A DNA stretch of 39,571 nucleotides from an uncultured Eubacterium sp. (GTDB lineage: Bacteria; Bacillota; Clostridia; Lachnospirales; Lachnospiraceae): assembly GCA_910577225.1 (NCBI GenBank), contig CAJTMV010000037.1, positions 1-39,571 of the forward strand, written 5' to 3'. Both the position numbers and the translations under genes were made by a program. Below are positions 8,120 through 17,431 of this stretch, in pieces; the stretch's first letter is position 1; every line of letters starts with the position of its first letter. The notes under the pieces were generated by a model, which was given only the letters and a program-made list of their open reading frames with translations, was not told where the DNA came from and searched no databases.

Positions 8120-9829
8120 TCAGACAAGCGTTCTGCACCGGTTCAGACAGGCAAAAATTTCCTGTACTCTTACAACGGCCAGATTACAAGGCAGATACCG
8201 TCCCTCGCAGACTGCTCCGATTCCCTTATCCGCTATCAGCTGCTCCAGAGAGCGGGCAATTTCACGCATCTCTTTCGTTCCATCGAATAAATGCTGCTTT
8301 GCGTATTTTACCATATATCCAAGCGCCATCGTCTGTTCCGAATCTGTCAGCTGTTCCACATAGCGCAGCTCGATCGTATCCCGATCGATGGATACCGCGT
8401 CCCGGCCCATTCCTTTGACTTTCATCCGGTCGTTTGCCCCGGCTTTTTTTCCAGTCCGAAACACCCTGTGAAAGGACGGCTCCCCGGCCGGTCTGATCTT
8501 TGGCTGATCGCCAGACCCGTCCAAAAAGCGCTCCGCCTCCCTTTTGGCCAGCTGCGTAATATCCTTCGGCTGATACTGCATCATCTGAATCACATGATCC
8601 GCCTTGTTAAAATAAGAGCCGCAGCTTCCCGCCACAAGTATCGTAGAGATTCCATAATGATCCGAAAGTTCTTCCACACGGTCAATAAACGGCGTAATCG
8701 GTTCCATTTCCGGATGTACGACACGCGCCATCAGCTCGTCGCGGATCATAAAATTGGTGGCGCTCGTATCTTCATCGATTAGAAACAACCGTGTTCCGGC
8801 TTCCATCGCTTCGATGACATTCGCCGCCTGAGAAGTACTGCCGCTGGCGTCTGCCGTTACAAAGGACTTTGTATTTTTTCCGTTCGGCAGACCGTTGATA
8901 AACATGGAAATATCGGTCTTTTGAATGCTTCTGCCGTCTTCCGCCCGTATTTTTACCGCTGTATCGTCCGTGATCACATATTCCCTGCCATCTCCTGCAA
9001 TATGATTATACACGCCGCGTTCGAGCGCCTTTAGCAGCGTGGACTTGCCATGATAACCGCCGCCTACGATCAGCGTAATCCCCTGCGGAATCCCCATCCC
9101 TTTTTTAACGCCCGCATTTGGCAGACAAAGCTCGACGGCCAGGGAAGACGGCGACGCGAAAGAAACCGCCTGCTTCATCGGCCGGTCCGACACACCCGAT
9201 TCCCTTGGCAGTATGGCGCCATCCGCAACAAACGCTGCCAGCTTTCTTTCTTTTAACTGTTCCCGAATGTAATACTGATCCTCCGCCAGCTCCCTGACGC
9301 GCCTTAAATGCTTTTGATCCGCGTTTTTATAAAACAGGGAGCTGTGTACGCATGCAGGCAAAAACTCATATAAAATCCGAATCAGCTCTCTGGCGCTGAT
9401 CGTACGGCCGTTCGCCGGAAATCCTATCTCCAGTCGAAAAATCAGATCGCCGCTTTCTGGCGCTATCTCGCATGCACTGCGTTCCAGTATCTCCTGCCCC
9501 GGACGGCTGACCGACAGCAGCCCGCTTTTTCCAGAGCCTTTTGCCCTGTGTGAATACGCCTCTGCTTCTTTCCCAAACTTACGGATGAGCGCATCCGCCA
9601 GAGCGATTCTCGTATGCTTTTTTTGGATCATATCCGATGGAAAGGCCGCTTTTTTCCCGTCCACATGGATACTGACTTTGGACGGGGCAGCAAACGGATC
9701 TCCCTGCACATGATTGATACAAAGCACATACGAATCAAACTGATAAGCGCCTGCCGTATCTTTATAGGCCGGATAACTTTTATGATCGATTCGTCTTAGT
9801 ATTTCCTGTAAATCTTCTGCCCGCTTCAT
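8120..9829 (-). CDS. Predicted ATPase of the ABC class (ABC_ATPase family)
   Basis: This 569-residue soluble protein has a Walker A motif GGGYHGKST (256-264), a serine-rich signature-like segment TADASGSTSQAAN (326-338) and Walker B RLFLIDEDTSATNFM (347-361). There are no membrane segments, so it is not a transporter subunit. The family (ABC-class ATPase with a long N-terminal region) is widespread but has no established function; links to RNA or ribosome work have only been suggested by analogy with other soluble ABC proteins. The ATG at 9827-9829 overlaps the stop of the preceding gene (ATGA), so translation is coupled. A 28-bp gap leads to the GTPase-nuclease gene. Confidence 0.85.
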   Translation of the reverse strand: MKRAEDLQEILRRIDHKSYPAYKDTAGAYQFDSYVLCINHVQGDPFAAPSKVSIHVDGKKAAFPSDMIQKKHTRIALADALIRKFGKEAEAYSHRAKGSGKSGLLSVSRPGQEILERSACEIAPESGDLIFRLEIGFPANGRTISARELIRILYEFLPACVHSSLFYKNADQKHLRRVRELAEDQYYIREQLKERKLAAFVADGAILPRESGVSDRPMKQAVSFASPSSLAVELCLPNAGVKKGMGIPQGITLIVGGGYHGKSTLLKALERGVYNHIAGDGREYVITDDTAVKIRAEDGRSIQKTDISMFINGLPNGKNTKSFVTADASGSTSQAANVIEAMEAGTRLFLIDEDTSATNFMIRDELMARVVHPEMEPITPFIDRVEELSDHYGISTILVAGSCGSYFNKADHVIQMMQYQPKDITQLAKREAERFLDGSGDQPKIRPAGEPSFHRVFRTGKKAGANDRMKVKGMGRDAVSIDRDTIELRYVEQLTDSEQTMALGYMVKYAKQHLFDGTKEMREIARSLEQLIADKGIGAVCEGRYLPCNLAVVRVQEIFACLNRCRTLV

Positions 9830-10263
9830 CGGTCTTCTTCCCTTTCCCTGAAATCACAGTAATCCCATCCGCTTTCTGAGCGGAACGTATACGTTTTATC
9901 TTCCTTCCGATATCGAAAAGAAAACTCCCCTTCCAGCTCCATAAAAGAATGCGCCGCTGCCGTATCGTCGAGTATTTCCGCCAGATCGATAATAAAAGAC
10001 TCCGCATGCTCTGGCGAAAGACAGCTTTCCTCCTGCACTTCGTTTTCCACATAAAACCGCAGGACAAATGCATCCAGATCGCTCTCATCCTCAAATACCG
10101 CGCTATTTAAATACCCGTTGCGCGAATGCTCCAGTCTGTTTTTTAAAAACGCAACGCTGGAATGAATGCGGGACTGCGAAATATCCTCTGCCTCCAGATA
10201 TATTTTATAACGGATCCAAAGCGGATCTTTTTGTGTCTGTTCTGTCAGTTGTTTTTGTTCCAT
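9826..10263 (-). CDS. Unknown protein, 145 residues, coupled to the ABC-class ATPase
   Basis: Start ATG at 10263 behind GGGAG; the stop overlaps the ATPase start by ATGA. The protein is acidic and probably globular, with no signal or membrane segment. I see SQSRIHSSVAFLKNRLEHSRNGYLNSAVFEDESDLDAFVLRF in the N-terminal half and a C-terminal region rich in aromatic and acidic residues (GEFSFRYRKEDKTYTFRSESGWDYCDF). I do not recognise the family. Tight coupling to the ATPase suggests an obligate partner produced in fixed ratio. Confidence 0.75.
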   Translation of the reverse strand: MEQKQLTEQTQKDPLWIRYKIYLEAEDISQSRIHSSVAFLKNRLEHSRNGYLNSAVFEDESDLDAFVLRFYVENEVQEESCLSPEHAESFIIDLAEILDDTAAAHSFMELEGEFSFRYRKEDKTYTFRSESGWDYCDFREREEDR

Positions 10264-10296
10264 TTTCTTTTCTCTCCCTCGTATCGTATTCTGCAG

Positions 10297-11565
10297 CTAT
10301 CCAAGCTGCGTCATTCCTCCCGTCAGTATGCCGAGATTATCTTCATATATTTTTGCAAACTGGTCCATCTGCAGCGGATTTGTGCCAAGCCCCGCCTCGA
10401 TCGTATACCCCGGTCGGTTATACGCCTGAATAAACCAGTCCTTATAACCGGCGTTCCCGGATGCCCCCGGCGTTTCTTCTACTGCATAACCGCTTACTTC
10501 CCCAAAATACCTCGCAATCCGATAGGAATCCTCTGGTTCGTAATCCTGATATTTCCAGTAGATCACTTCTCCCTGCGTATGATATGCAAGGATGAGCGCA
10601 AAATCATTCGCTATCGTATAATCATAGACAGCTCTGCTTTCCGGCGCCGTCAAAGGCGCCTCTCCTACAAAATCTCTCGGCGCCGGCGTCTGATAGCCCT
10701 GCATGTATTTGATCTCCTTTGCGAGCTCCCACCCGGCCGGAAACTGAAGATTTAAATCAATCCCTTCGATATTTGCCTTCCATCCTTCCGGAAACGGAAT
10801 ATCCGGATATCCGGCTGCGATCTTTTGCGCCTGCGTGAAATATTTCTGCTCATCCAGCGCCCCGTTGACAAGATCGACGCCGTCCGGATTCACAAGCGGC
10901 AGCAGGGTCAGATGATACCCATAATACAGCCAGGAAGCCGGCGTCCCGCCGATCTGCTGTCCTCTGGCAAAAGCCTCCGCGTAATCTTCTGCAAACTTTA
11001 ACAATACCGGCGTTGTGATCCATTCGTTGGCATGAAAAGAAGCGTTATAAAATACGCGTTTTTTACCTTCTCCCATCCGTATCACTGTCATATTACGGCC
11101 CATCACGCTTGTGCCAGCCGGTTCTTCATGCAAAAACGGATATCGTACGAGCAGGCCTTCCAGTATCCAGTCGGTAAGAAAGGAGGTATAAGCTACCTGT
11201 TCCGATACAAGCGGAAAATCAAACGGCACGAACAATCTCATACCTGCATAAAGATTCGAAGGATCCACCGTCGGATTGGCTGTCGTCAGCCTCTGTATCG
11301 AAGAGTTCATACGGGCAACAATGTTCCACAGCGTATCCCCTTCTTTTACCTGATAAATCTGATAACCCTTTAAATACGGCAGCAGCGTATCCCACTGCGC
11401 GCTGCCGACCTGACAATTCTGCCCGTTTCCGGCAAATTCCTGTAAAAAAGCACAGGTCTGTTCCCCCAGCCTGCCGTCTATCCTGACAGGAAATCCTGCA
11501 CGGGACAGCGCCAGCTGCACATATTCCACCCATACTCCCTGATCGCCTTTTTCTAACTCTCTCAT
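10297..11565 (-). CDS. M14 peptidase with peptidoglycan-binding and LysM domains (endopeptidase I-like)
   Basis: The 422-residue protein has a PG_binding_1-type domain (about 1-65, DGRLGEQTCAFLQEF), one LysM (about 70-114, YQVKEGDTLWNIVARMNSSIQRLTTANP) and a zinc carboxypeptidase M14 domain (about 120-420). The expected M14 residues are visible: H178 and E181 (FHANEW), H329 (AYHTQG) and E390 (YTIEAGLG). This architecture is that of gamma-D-glutamyl-L-diamino acid endopeptidase I, which cleaves peptidoglycan stem peptides. There is no signal peptide, as in the sporulation-associated enzymes that act inside the mother cell or forespore. Its stop lies 33 bp before the 145-residue gene, so it may head the same operon. 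Confidence 0.9.
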   Translation of the reverse strand: MRELEKGDQGVWVEYVQLALSRAGFPVRIDGRLGEQTCAFLQEFAGNGQNCQVGSAQWDTLLPYLKGYQIYQVKEGDTLWNIVARMNSSIQRLTTANPTVDPSNLYAGMRLFVPFDFPLVSEQVAYTSFLTDWILEGLLVRYPFLHEEPAGTSVMGRNMTVIRMGEGKKRVFYNASFHANEWITTPVLLKFAEDYAEAFARGQQIGGTPASWLYYGYHLTLLPLVNPDGVDLVNGALDEQKYFTQAQKIAAGYPDIPFPEGWKANIEGIDLNLQFPAGWELAKEIKYMQGYQTPAPRDFVGEAPLTAPESRAVYDYTIANDFALILAYHTQGEVIYWKYQDYEPEDSYRIARYFGEVSGYAVEETPGASGNAGYKDWFIQAYNRPGYTIEAGLGTNPLQMDQFAKIYEDNLGILTGGMTQLG

Positions 11566-11679
11566 ACTTTATTCAGCCTTTTACCGGCGCCCGTTCCGTC
11601 GTATCACCGATTCTGTCACGAAATGCGCCCTGATTTTTTATTACTATATGCGCATTCCGGCAAAAGTTTCCGGTATTGC

Positions 11680-12930
11680 TTACGTTGTTTCATCCAGATA
11701 TTTACACGACTTTTGAAACAATACAAATCCAAGCAGAAACAAAATTACGAGCGATCCAATCCCGAGATGAATACTATGGGTTATCTGGCTCGTCACACTG
11801 ACGAGCATCGTTCCAAGAAACGAAGCTCCCTTTCCGCAAATATCAAAAATGCCAAAATACTCTCCCGACTGCTCTTTTGGTATAATCTTTGCAAAATGCG
11901 ACCGGGACAGCGCCTGTACGCCGCCCTGAAACAGCCCGACGCTAACTGCCAGTATCCAGAACTTTATCTGGGAATCCAGCGTCATTCCAAAAATAGTAAT
12001 CAGCGTATACGCCGCGATACATATCGAAATCAGCAGTCTGGGCGAACAGCGGCCGGAAAGTCTGCCAAATACAAGCGTTGCCGGAAACGCTACGATCTGC
12101 GTGAGCAAAAGCGCGAGCAAAAGTCCTGTCGTATCCAGTCCAAGCGCCGTACCATAAGCGGTCGCCATATCAATAATCGTATAGACCCCGTCAATATAGC
12201 AAAAAAACGCCAGCAGAAACCAGAATACCCGCGGATGTCTGCGCATATTTTTTAACGTATGCCCCAATCGTTTCAAGCTGCCGCGCACAATTTTACGATC
12301 CGGCTGGATATAATGAATCTGGCGGTACAGACGCCACAGCGGTACGGTCGCAAGAAACCACCAGACCGCCGATATACCAAAGGCAATTGTCATGGCATCC
12401 ATCTGCGAAAGGCCCGTTTTCGGCGCCGTCAGTACGAGCGCAAGTCCCGCGATAAACGGAACGCAGCTGCCGATATACCCCCATGCAAACCCTCTCGCCG
12501 ACACTTCATCCATACGCTCCGGCGTCGTTACGTCCGAAAGCATGGCGTCATAAAAGATCAGACTTGCAGAAAATCCGCATTTGGCGATGACAAAGACGAC
12601 CAGAAATACAAACCATGCGCGCATAAATCCCAGCGCCAGACATCCTGCCGAGCCAAGCATCATACTGCCAAGAAAAACCGGCTTCTTCCACCCTTTAAAA
12701 TCTGTCATCGTACCGAGCACAGGCCCGGATACGGCTATAATCATCGTAACGGCAGAAGCCGCATATCCCCAGTACGCCAGATAATCTACCGAAGAAAGTC
12801 CGCCCTGCTGTGCAATCGCGTCAAAATAGATCGGAAACAGCGTCGCTACAAGCAGCACAAACGCCGAATTTCCCACGTCATATAAAATCCACGCTTTTTC
12901 CAGTTTTGTCAGCTTCATTTTTTCCGGCAT
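11680..12930 (-). CDS. MFS transporter, UMF1/Atg22-like
   Basis: The 416-residue integral membrane protein has about twelve hydrophobic segments. The opening LEKAWILYDVGNSAFVLLVATLFPIYF and the later YDAMLSDVTTPERMDEVSARGFAWGYIG are characteristic of the UMF1/Atg22 branch of the major facilitator superfamily. Substrates of the bacterial members are not established; the yeast homologue exports amino acids from the vacuole. The 5' end overlaps the preceding hydrolase gene by 16 bp, so it is the last gene of a three-gene operon with a GDPD and an alpha/beta hydrolase, a context that fits recycling of lipid breakdown products. Confidence 0.9.
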   Translation of the reverse strand: MPEKMKLTKLEKAWILYDVGNSAFVLLVATLFPIYFDAIAQQGGLSSVDYLAYWGYAASAVTMIIAVSGPVLGTMTDFKGWKKPVFLGSMMLGSAGCLALGFMRAWFVFLVVFVIAKCGFSASLIFYDAMLSDVTTPERMDEVSARGFAWGYIGSCVPFIAGLALVLTAPKTGLSQMDAMTIAFGISAVWWFLATVPLWRLYRQIHYIQPDRKIVRGSLKRLGHTLKNMRRHPRVFWFLLAFFCYIDGVYTIIDMATAYGTALGLDTTGLLLALLLTQIVAFPATLVFGRLSGRCSPRLLISICIAAYTLITIFGMTLDSQIKFWILAVSVGLFQGGVQALSRSHFAKIIPKEQSGEYFGIFDICGKGASFLGTMLVSVTSQITHSIHLGIGSLVILFLLGFVLFQKSCKYLDETT

Positions 12931-13910
12931 AGATGTCCCTCCTCCTGCAGAAAAAGAAAAATTTCTTCAAAAAACTGCATCTGCGCCCGCTCCCTTGCGT
13001 TGAAAATCTCATGCTTCGCATCCAAAAACCAGACGAGTCTGGCATTTTTCAGTTTGCCCGCAAAGCGGCAAATTTCATCCGTATTGACCATATGATCTCT
13101 GCCAGCTGCAAATAGCAGCACCGGAATCGTAATCTTTCGAATGTTTTCAGACGCCTGCAGACATACCGATGCCGTCTGCGCCGCGCATACCCAGCTGTAA
13201 CAGGCGCCGTTTGTCTGACACCTTGGATTGGCCATACGTCTGGCGTGCGCGTACAAATACCGCTCTTCGCTCAGACAGCTGCTGCGTTCCAGACGGGGTT
13301 TTTTCGAAAATCCATGCTGTCCGGCCGCATATGCCTTGCCAAATCCAAGACATCTGCATATACGGGCAACCATCATCGCCGCTGGATACGGAAGCCCCCG
13401 GACTCTCATCTGAATCATCGGCGCAGATAAAATCGCTTTTTGAAAATCGCCAGGATATCGCTGCAAATACAACGCACCGATCGCTCCACCCATAGAATGT
13501 GCAAATAATATCATTTCATTCCGATACGGCTTTACTATTTTATTTACAAAGATATGCAGATCACGTACATACTGCGCAAAGCTCTCCACATATACCTTGC
13601 CCATATTGGCAAGTCTGCGTTCCGATCTGCCGTGACCTCTGTGCTCCGCTAAAAATACCGAATAGCCAGCCTGCAGAAAATAATATACGATTTCGTCATA
13701 TTTTTCCGCAAATTCACTGAAGCCATGTGAAATTACAATATTTCCTTTTGCGTGTCTGTTCTGATACACGCAGTAAGAAATCCGCGTACCATCATAGCTT
13801 GTAAATCTGCCGCGCCGACGATATTTTTTCAGATACGTCCGCGAGAGATACTCCATTCGCTCACGAAATCCGTTTTCCGGTATATACTCAATTTTTATTT
13901 TCTCTGTCAT
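12915..13910 (-). CDS. Alpha/beta hydrolase (monoglyceride lipase/serine aminopeptidase-like)
   Basis: This 331-residue cytoplasmic enzyme has the oxyanion-hole motif SHGFSEF, the family hallmark EHRGHGRSERR, and nucleophile elbow FAHSMGG (Ser139). A later Asp in FAAGRDHMVN and a His in DAKHEIFNA complete the triad. This is the S33/monoacylglycerol-lipase group (PldB-like lysophospholipase). Its ATG overlaps the GDPD stop (ATGA) and its 3' end overlaps the transporter start. Together with GDPD it could strip acyl chains and then head groups from membrane glycerolipids; that pathway order is inference. Confidence 0.88.
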   Translation of the reverse strand: MTEKIKIEYIPENGFRERMEYLSRTYLKKYRRRGRFTSYDGTRISYCVYQNRHAKGNIVISHGFSEFAEKYDEIVYYFLQAGYSVFLAEHRGHGRSERRLANMGKVYVESFAQYVRDLHIFVNKIVKPYRNEMILFAHSMGGAIGALYLQRYPGDFQKAILSAPMIQMRVRGLPYPAAMMVARICRCLGFGKAYAAGQHGFSKKPRLERSSCLSEERYLYAHARRMANPRCQTNGACYSWVCAAQTASVCLQASENIRKITIPVLLFAAGRDHMVNTDEICRFAGKLKNARLVWFLDAKHEIFNARERAQMQFFEEIFLFLQEEGHLCRKK

Positions 13911-14695
13911 AAGATCTTTTCCAGCTCTCGTACGAGCTCAGGCACCAGCTTTCCATCTTCATATTCGTCCGCCACTTCTCTGCCGAGTTTTGGATCGTTG
14001 GTAATCATCGCATCCGTTTCATTTTCACACAGCAGACGCATATGTTCTTCTTCGTTGACGGTCCATACATGTACTTTTAATCCGTGTTTGCGGCACGATG
14101 CAAAAAAATCCGGATACTGTACATTATAAACAGCCGGATGAAGCGCATCTGCCTGTACGATCTGCTTCGCATAAGAAACTACGTCTATCATGCCGTCCTG
14201 ATACAGCAGTCCGGTAACCGCATCTGGTTTCAGACGTTTGATTTTACGAATGCTATAGTGATTAAAGGAAGAGTAAATCACACGATCCTCCATCCCCATC
14301 CGCTTTACCAAATCCAGCGTCTGCTCTTCGATCTCCGGATAAAAAATCACGCCTGTTTTTAATTCCACGTTAATCGTAAGACCGGTCGGCCGAATCAGTT
14401 CGCAGACTTCCTCAAGCGTTGGAATATACTGCGGCCCATACTGGGCAAAACGCAGGTTTACATCGATCTTTTTCAATTTCTCATACGTATAATCCTTCAC
14501 CCAGCCGGACGCCCTGCTGACACGATCTACCATTTCGTCGTGAATGACGACAAGCGTTCCGTCTTTTGTCATCTGCACATCCAGCTCGATGCCGTCCGCT
14601 TTTAAATCCACAGCTTTTTGAAATGCTTCCAGTGTGTTTTCCGGTGCATAAGCACTGGCTCCTCTGTGAGCCCATACGAGTGTTTTTTTCATCAT
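13907..14695 (-). CDS. ugpQ: Glycerophosphodiester phosphodiesterase
   Basis: The 262-residue cytosolic enzyme hydrolyses glycerophosphodiesters to glycerol-3-phosphate and an alcohol. WAHRGASAYAPENT (H10, R11, E19, N20), DGIELDVQMTKDG (E37, D39) and VIHD (H52) are the metal- and phosphate-binding motifs, and NVELKTG and HVWTVNEE follow at their usual places. There is no signal peptide, so it acts on internal substrates like UgpQ. It is the first gene of the operon with the hydrolase and UMF1 transporter. A TATAAT (about 14718-14723, minus) lies upstream with a poor -35. Confidence 0.93.
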   Translation of the reverse strand: MMKKTLVWAHRGASAYAPENTLEAFQKAVDLKADGIELDVQMTKDGTLVVIHDEMVDRVSRASGWVKDYTYEKLKKIDVNLRFAQYGPQYIPTLEEVCELIRPTGLTINVELKTGVIFYPEIEEQTLDLVKRMGMEDRVIYSSFNHYSIRKIKRLKPDAVTGLLYQDGMIDVVSYAKQIVQADALHPAVYNVQYPDFFASCRKHGLKVHVWTVNEEEHMRLLCENETDAMITNDPKLGREVADEYEDGKLVPELVRELEKIL

Positions 14696-14763
14696 ACCAT
14701 AACCCTTACTTCATTTATTATACTATTTGCGACTGATGTCATACATCCTTTCATCCTGCCGGT

Positions 14764-16368
14764 TTAAAGCAGCATATCCAGCAATCCTTTCAGTCCTTTT
14801 TTCTCATAAATCCCACGATAATACTCCACTTCATCCCGAATCAGTTCATCGATCACCTGCATCCCCAGCAGCTCCACCGGCGCGCAGTCATCAGTCAGAA
14901 GATAGCCGGAGGGTTCATATACCTTAAGATTTTCCGCCGTCTGATTCATCAGATCCATCAGGCTGCCATCCGGCGTCAGCGCCATATTATCCTGCATCAC
15001 CTCTAACATATCCGGCGAAGCAGACGCAAACAATTCCCGGTTGGTGGACCCTGTCACATCCACGGTATAAATATAGTCAAATACATGACTAATCGTATCC
15101 GCCAGATACTGGTTCATATTTCCTTCTTTCATCCCGCGCATATTCATATTCACAACCATCACCCCGTCGTCTTTTAAACGCGCCCTGACCATCTGAAAAA
15201 ATTCCAGCGAAGACATCTGAAACGGAATCGTAATGTCCTGATAGGCGTCTACCATGATCACATCATATTTATGATCAGTAACGTTTAAATATGCACGCCC
15301 GTCATACGACGCTACCGGTATCTCCTCTGGCAGTTCAAAATACGTACGCGCAAGATCTGTAATCTTTTGATCGATTTCCACGCCCTCCATCCGTACATTC
15401 GGAAAATAGCGTCTGCACTGCGTTGCAAACGTCCCCGTTCCCATACCAAGAATCAGCACGTCCATACGGTCTTTTTCATAAACGCCCGCCATAAACGGAG
15501 CCGCAAGCGCATAATCATAGTACATTCCGGTCAGACTGTGATCTTTTTTTAAGACCGACTGCACGCCGAACAGTACATTGGTAGATAAAATCACACTGTT
15601 TTCGTCTTCCCTGACCTGCAAATAATTATAGACGGATTCTCCTTCGTAAGTAAGATCTGTTTCCCAGAACGCAAAGCTGCCGGACGTACCGGCCAGGCAG
15701 CAGACCAGAAACAGCAAAATGCCGCACAGCATGCTTTTGCCGCCTCCCTTTGCCGAAATAAAATACAGAATCGAAAGCAGTAACAATATTCCCGCGAAAA
15801 TCAGAAACGTGATCGATGTGCCGACAGACGGAATCGTGACAAACGTCGGCAGAAACGTACCCAGAATGCTTCCGATTGTATTTGAAGCGTTCAGCATGCC
15901 TACGGTCTTTCCATTATCCTCCAGACTGTCGACGGTATATTTTACCAGCGAAGGCGTCACTGTACCAAGCAAAAACAACGGAAACACAAAAATGACCATA
16001 CATGCAGAAAATGCCGCCAGAATAAGGAAATTACCGTTTACCGTAAAGATAAGCAGCGCCGATATTCCAAGAATCAGATACTTCCCGACCACCGGAATCG
16101 CCGCAATCCAGACTGCCGCTACAATCATCCGTTTGTACAATTTGTCGGGATCCGGATTTTTATCCGCCGTCCTGCCTCCATAAATATTACCAAGCGCCAT
16201 TGCGATCATAATCGTACCGATGATAATCGTCCATACGATCTGTGAAGAACTAAAATATGGGGCAAGCAGGCGGCTTGCCCCTAATTCCACTGCCATTACT
16301 GACATACCTGCAAAAAACTCTGTCAGATACAGATAGGTATTATGTTCTAAAATACGTGCCTGTTTCAT
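14764..16368 (-). CDS. Fused membrane/spermidine-synthase-like protein
   Basis: The 534-residue protein has two halves. Residues about 15-225 contain seven or eight membrane helices resembling the MFS-like part of fused MFS/spermidine synthases (YLTEFFAGMSVMAVELGASRLLAPYF is the typical opening). Residues about 260-534 form a Rossmann methyltransferase/aminopropyltransferase fold with VLILGMGTGTFATQCRRYFPNVRMEGVEID and DVIMVDAYQDITIPFQMSSLEFF. The usual spermidine-synthase D-x-x-D-P active site is here DAYQD, so polyamine synthesis is not assured. The real substrate of these fused bacterial proteins is unknown. Confidence 0.85.
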   Translation of the reverse strand: MKQARILEHNTYLYLTEFFAGMSVMAVELGASRLLAPYFSSSQIVWTIIIGTIMIAMALGNIYGGRTADKNPDPDKLYKRMIVAAVWIAAIPVVGKYLILGISALLIFTVNGNFLILAAFSACMVIFVFPLFLLGTVTPSLVKYTVDSLEDNGKTVGMLNASNTIGSILGTFLPTFVTIPSVGTSITFLIFAGILLLLSILYFISAKGGGKSMLCGILLFLVCCLAGTSGSFAFWETDLTYEGESVYNYLQVREDENSVILSTNVLFGVQSVLKKDHSLTGMYYDYALAAPFMAGVYEKDRMDVLILGMGTGTFATQCRRYFPNVRMEGVEIDQKITDLARTYFELPEEIPVASYDGRAYLNVTDHKYDVIMVDAYQDITIPFQMSSLEFFQMVRARLKDDGVMVVNMNMRGMKEGNMNQYLADTISHVFDYIYTVDVTGSTNRELFASASPDMLEVMQDNMALTPDGSLMDLMNQTAENLKVYEPSGYLLTDDCAPVELLGMQVIDELIRDEVEYYRGIYEKKGLKGLLDMLL

Positions 16369-16505
16369 GCTGACTGCCTTTCTTTTCCATCGGACAGTAC
16401 GGGAGCCTTCTGTCCGTTTTTACTATCATAACAAATTATGGCAGTTATGGCAATCCTTCTTTTTTCTCTCAGACAAAAGGCTGTCCGTCAATTCTGCAGC
16501 AGACC

Positions 16506-16534
16506 TTTACACCATTCGCACAATCCGATATAAT
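16506..16534 (+). promoter_or_regulatory. Sigma-A promoter for the uORF/DUF6062 unit
   Basis: TTTACA (16506-16511), 17 bp, consensus TATAAT (16529-16534). Transcription would begin near 16541, leaving a leader that contains a small coupled ORF. Confidence 0.8.
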
Positions 16535-16589
16535 AACAGATATCTGACGTTCTAAAAAGCGATACGTGAAAGGTGGTGAAACAGCAGTC

Positions 16590-16664
16590 ATGCGTATCCG
16601 CCGAACAACAGCGATTGAAATAACGATAAAATATCTATTCTTACAAACAGGTGAATCATTATGA
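16590..16664 (+). CDS. 24-residue leader ORF coupled to the DUF6062 gene
   Basis: ATG at 16590 follows AAAGGTGG (spaced about 14 nt). It encodes a basic-start, hydrophobic-middle peptide (MRIRRTTAIEITIKYLFLQTGESL). Its TGA overlaps the next gene's ATG (ATGA, 16661-16664). The overlap with the downstream start and the absence of another strong ribosome binding site suggest translational coupling. The peptide sequence itself resembles nothing I know. It could be chance, but promoter, binding site and overlap all line up. Confidence 0.45.
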   Translation: MRIRRTTAIEITIKYLFLQTGESL

Positions 16665-17428
16665 AAAAAGACATTTCCACGCTTCCGCTCATAGAGGCGT
16701 TCCATACCGACGACGAATGTCCGTTCTGCTATCTGGAACGCGCAGCAGAACAGCATGCCATCTCATTTATCCTTGGCTCCGCCTATATGGAAGATTATAT
16801 TCGTGAAAAAACCGACGCGCTTGGTTTTTGCCGCCATCATTACAAAATGATGTACGATTACGGCAACCGGCTGGGAAGCGCGCTCATATTAAGCACGCAT
16901 TTGAAAAAACTGAATGAAGAACTGGAACAGGAATTACAGCGCTTTACTCCGTCAAAGTCCGGTATTTTAAAGCGTATGAAAAAAACAGAAACCGCAAATA
17001 CGCAGGCAAAGACGCCTTTGGGCGCCTGGCTCGACAAAAAAGAACAGTCCTGTTATGTCTGCGATCACTTCAATCAGATCTATAACCGGTATCTGGATAC
17101 GTTTTTTGACCTGTACCGTAAAAACAGCGAATTTCGAGAGGCTTTTTCTAATGGCAAAGGCTTTTGCCTGCCGCATTTTCGCGATTTAATCGAATGTGCG
17201 GACAGCAGACTGTCTGACGCCGAAAAACAGGACTTTTATCCAAAAGCATCCGCACTGATGAAGGAGCATCTTAAGCGGCTTCAGCAGGAAGTATCCTGGT
17301 TCGTGGAGAAAAATGATTATCGCAACAAGGATAAAGACTGGGGAAACTCTGCAGACAGCGTCCAGCGCGCAATGCAAAAATGCGGAGGCGGCTATCCTGC
17401 GGATCCGGTCTTTGAACAGGATCCATAA
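16661..17428 (+). CDS. DUF6062 family protein, duplicated zinc-site architecture
   Basis: The 255-residue cytoplasmic protein has two similar halves. The first has C20-x2-C23 (CPFCYLERAAEQH) and C57-x2-H60 (GFCRHHYKMMYDYGNRLG). The second has C131-x2-C134 (CYVCDHFNQIYNRY) and C169-x2-H172 (GFCLPHFRDLI). This repeat of a CxxC plus CxxH pair predicts two zinc-binding helical units. I recognise the pattern as the DUF6062 family of Clostridia, whose function is unknown. The 3' end is 3 bp from that of the convergent gene. Confidence 0.8.
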   Translation: MKKDISTLPLIEAFHTDDECPFCYLERAAEQHAISFILGSAYMEDYIREKTDALGFCRHHYKMMYDYGNRLGSALILSTHLKKLNEELEQELQRFTPSKSGILKRMKKTETANTQAKTPLGAWLDKKEQSCYVCDHFNQIYNRYLDTFFDLYRKNSEFREAFSNGKGFCLPHFRDLIECADSRLSDAEKQDFYPKASALMKEHLKRLQQEVSWFVEKNDYRNKDKDWGNSADSVQRAMQKCGGGYPADPVFEQDP

Positions 17429-17431
17429 TCT

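Noticed and set aside
11623..12885. Plus-strand ORFs of about 210 residues opposite the UMF1 transporter
   Set aside because: Basic, low-information antisense translation of a membrane-protein gene; no homology or start signals.
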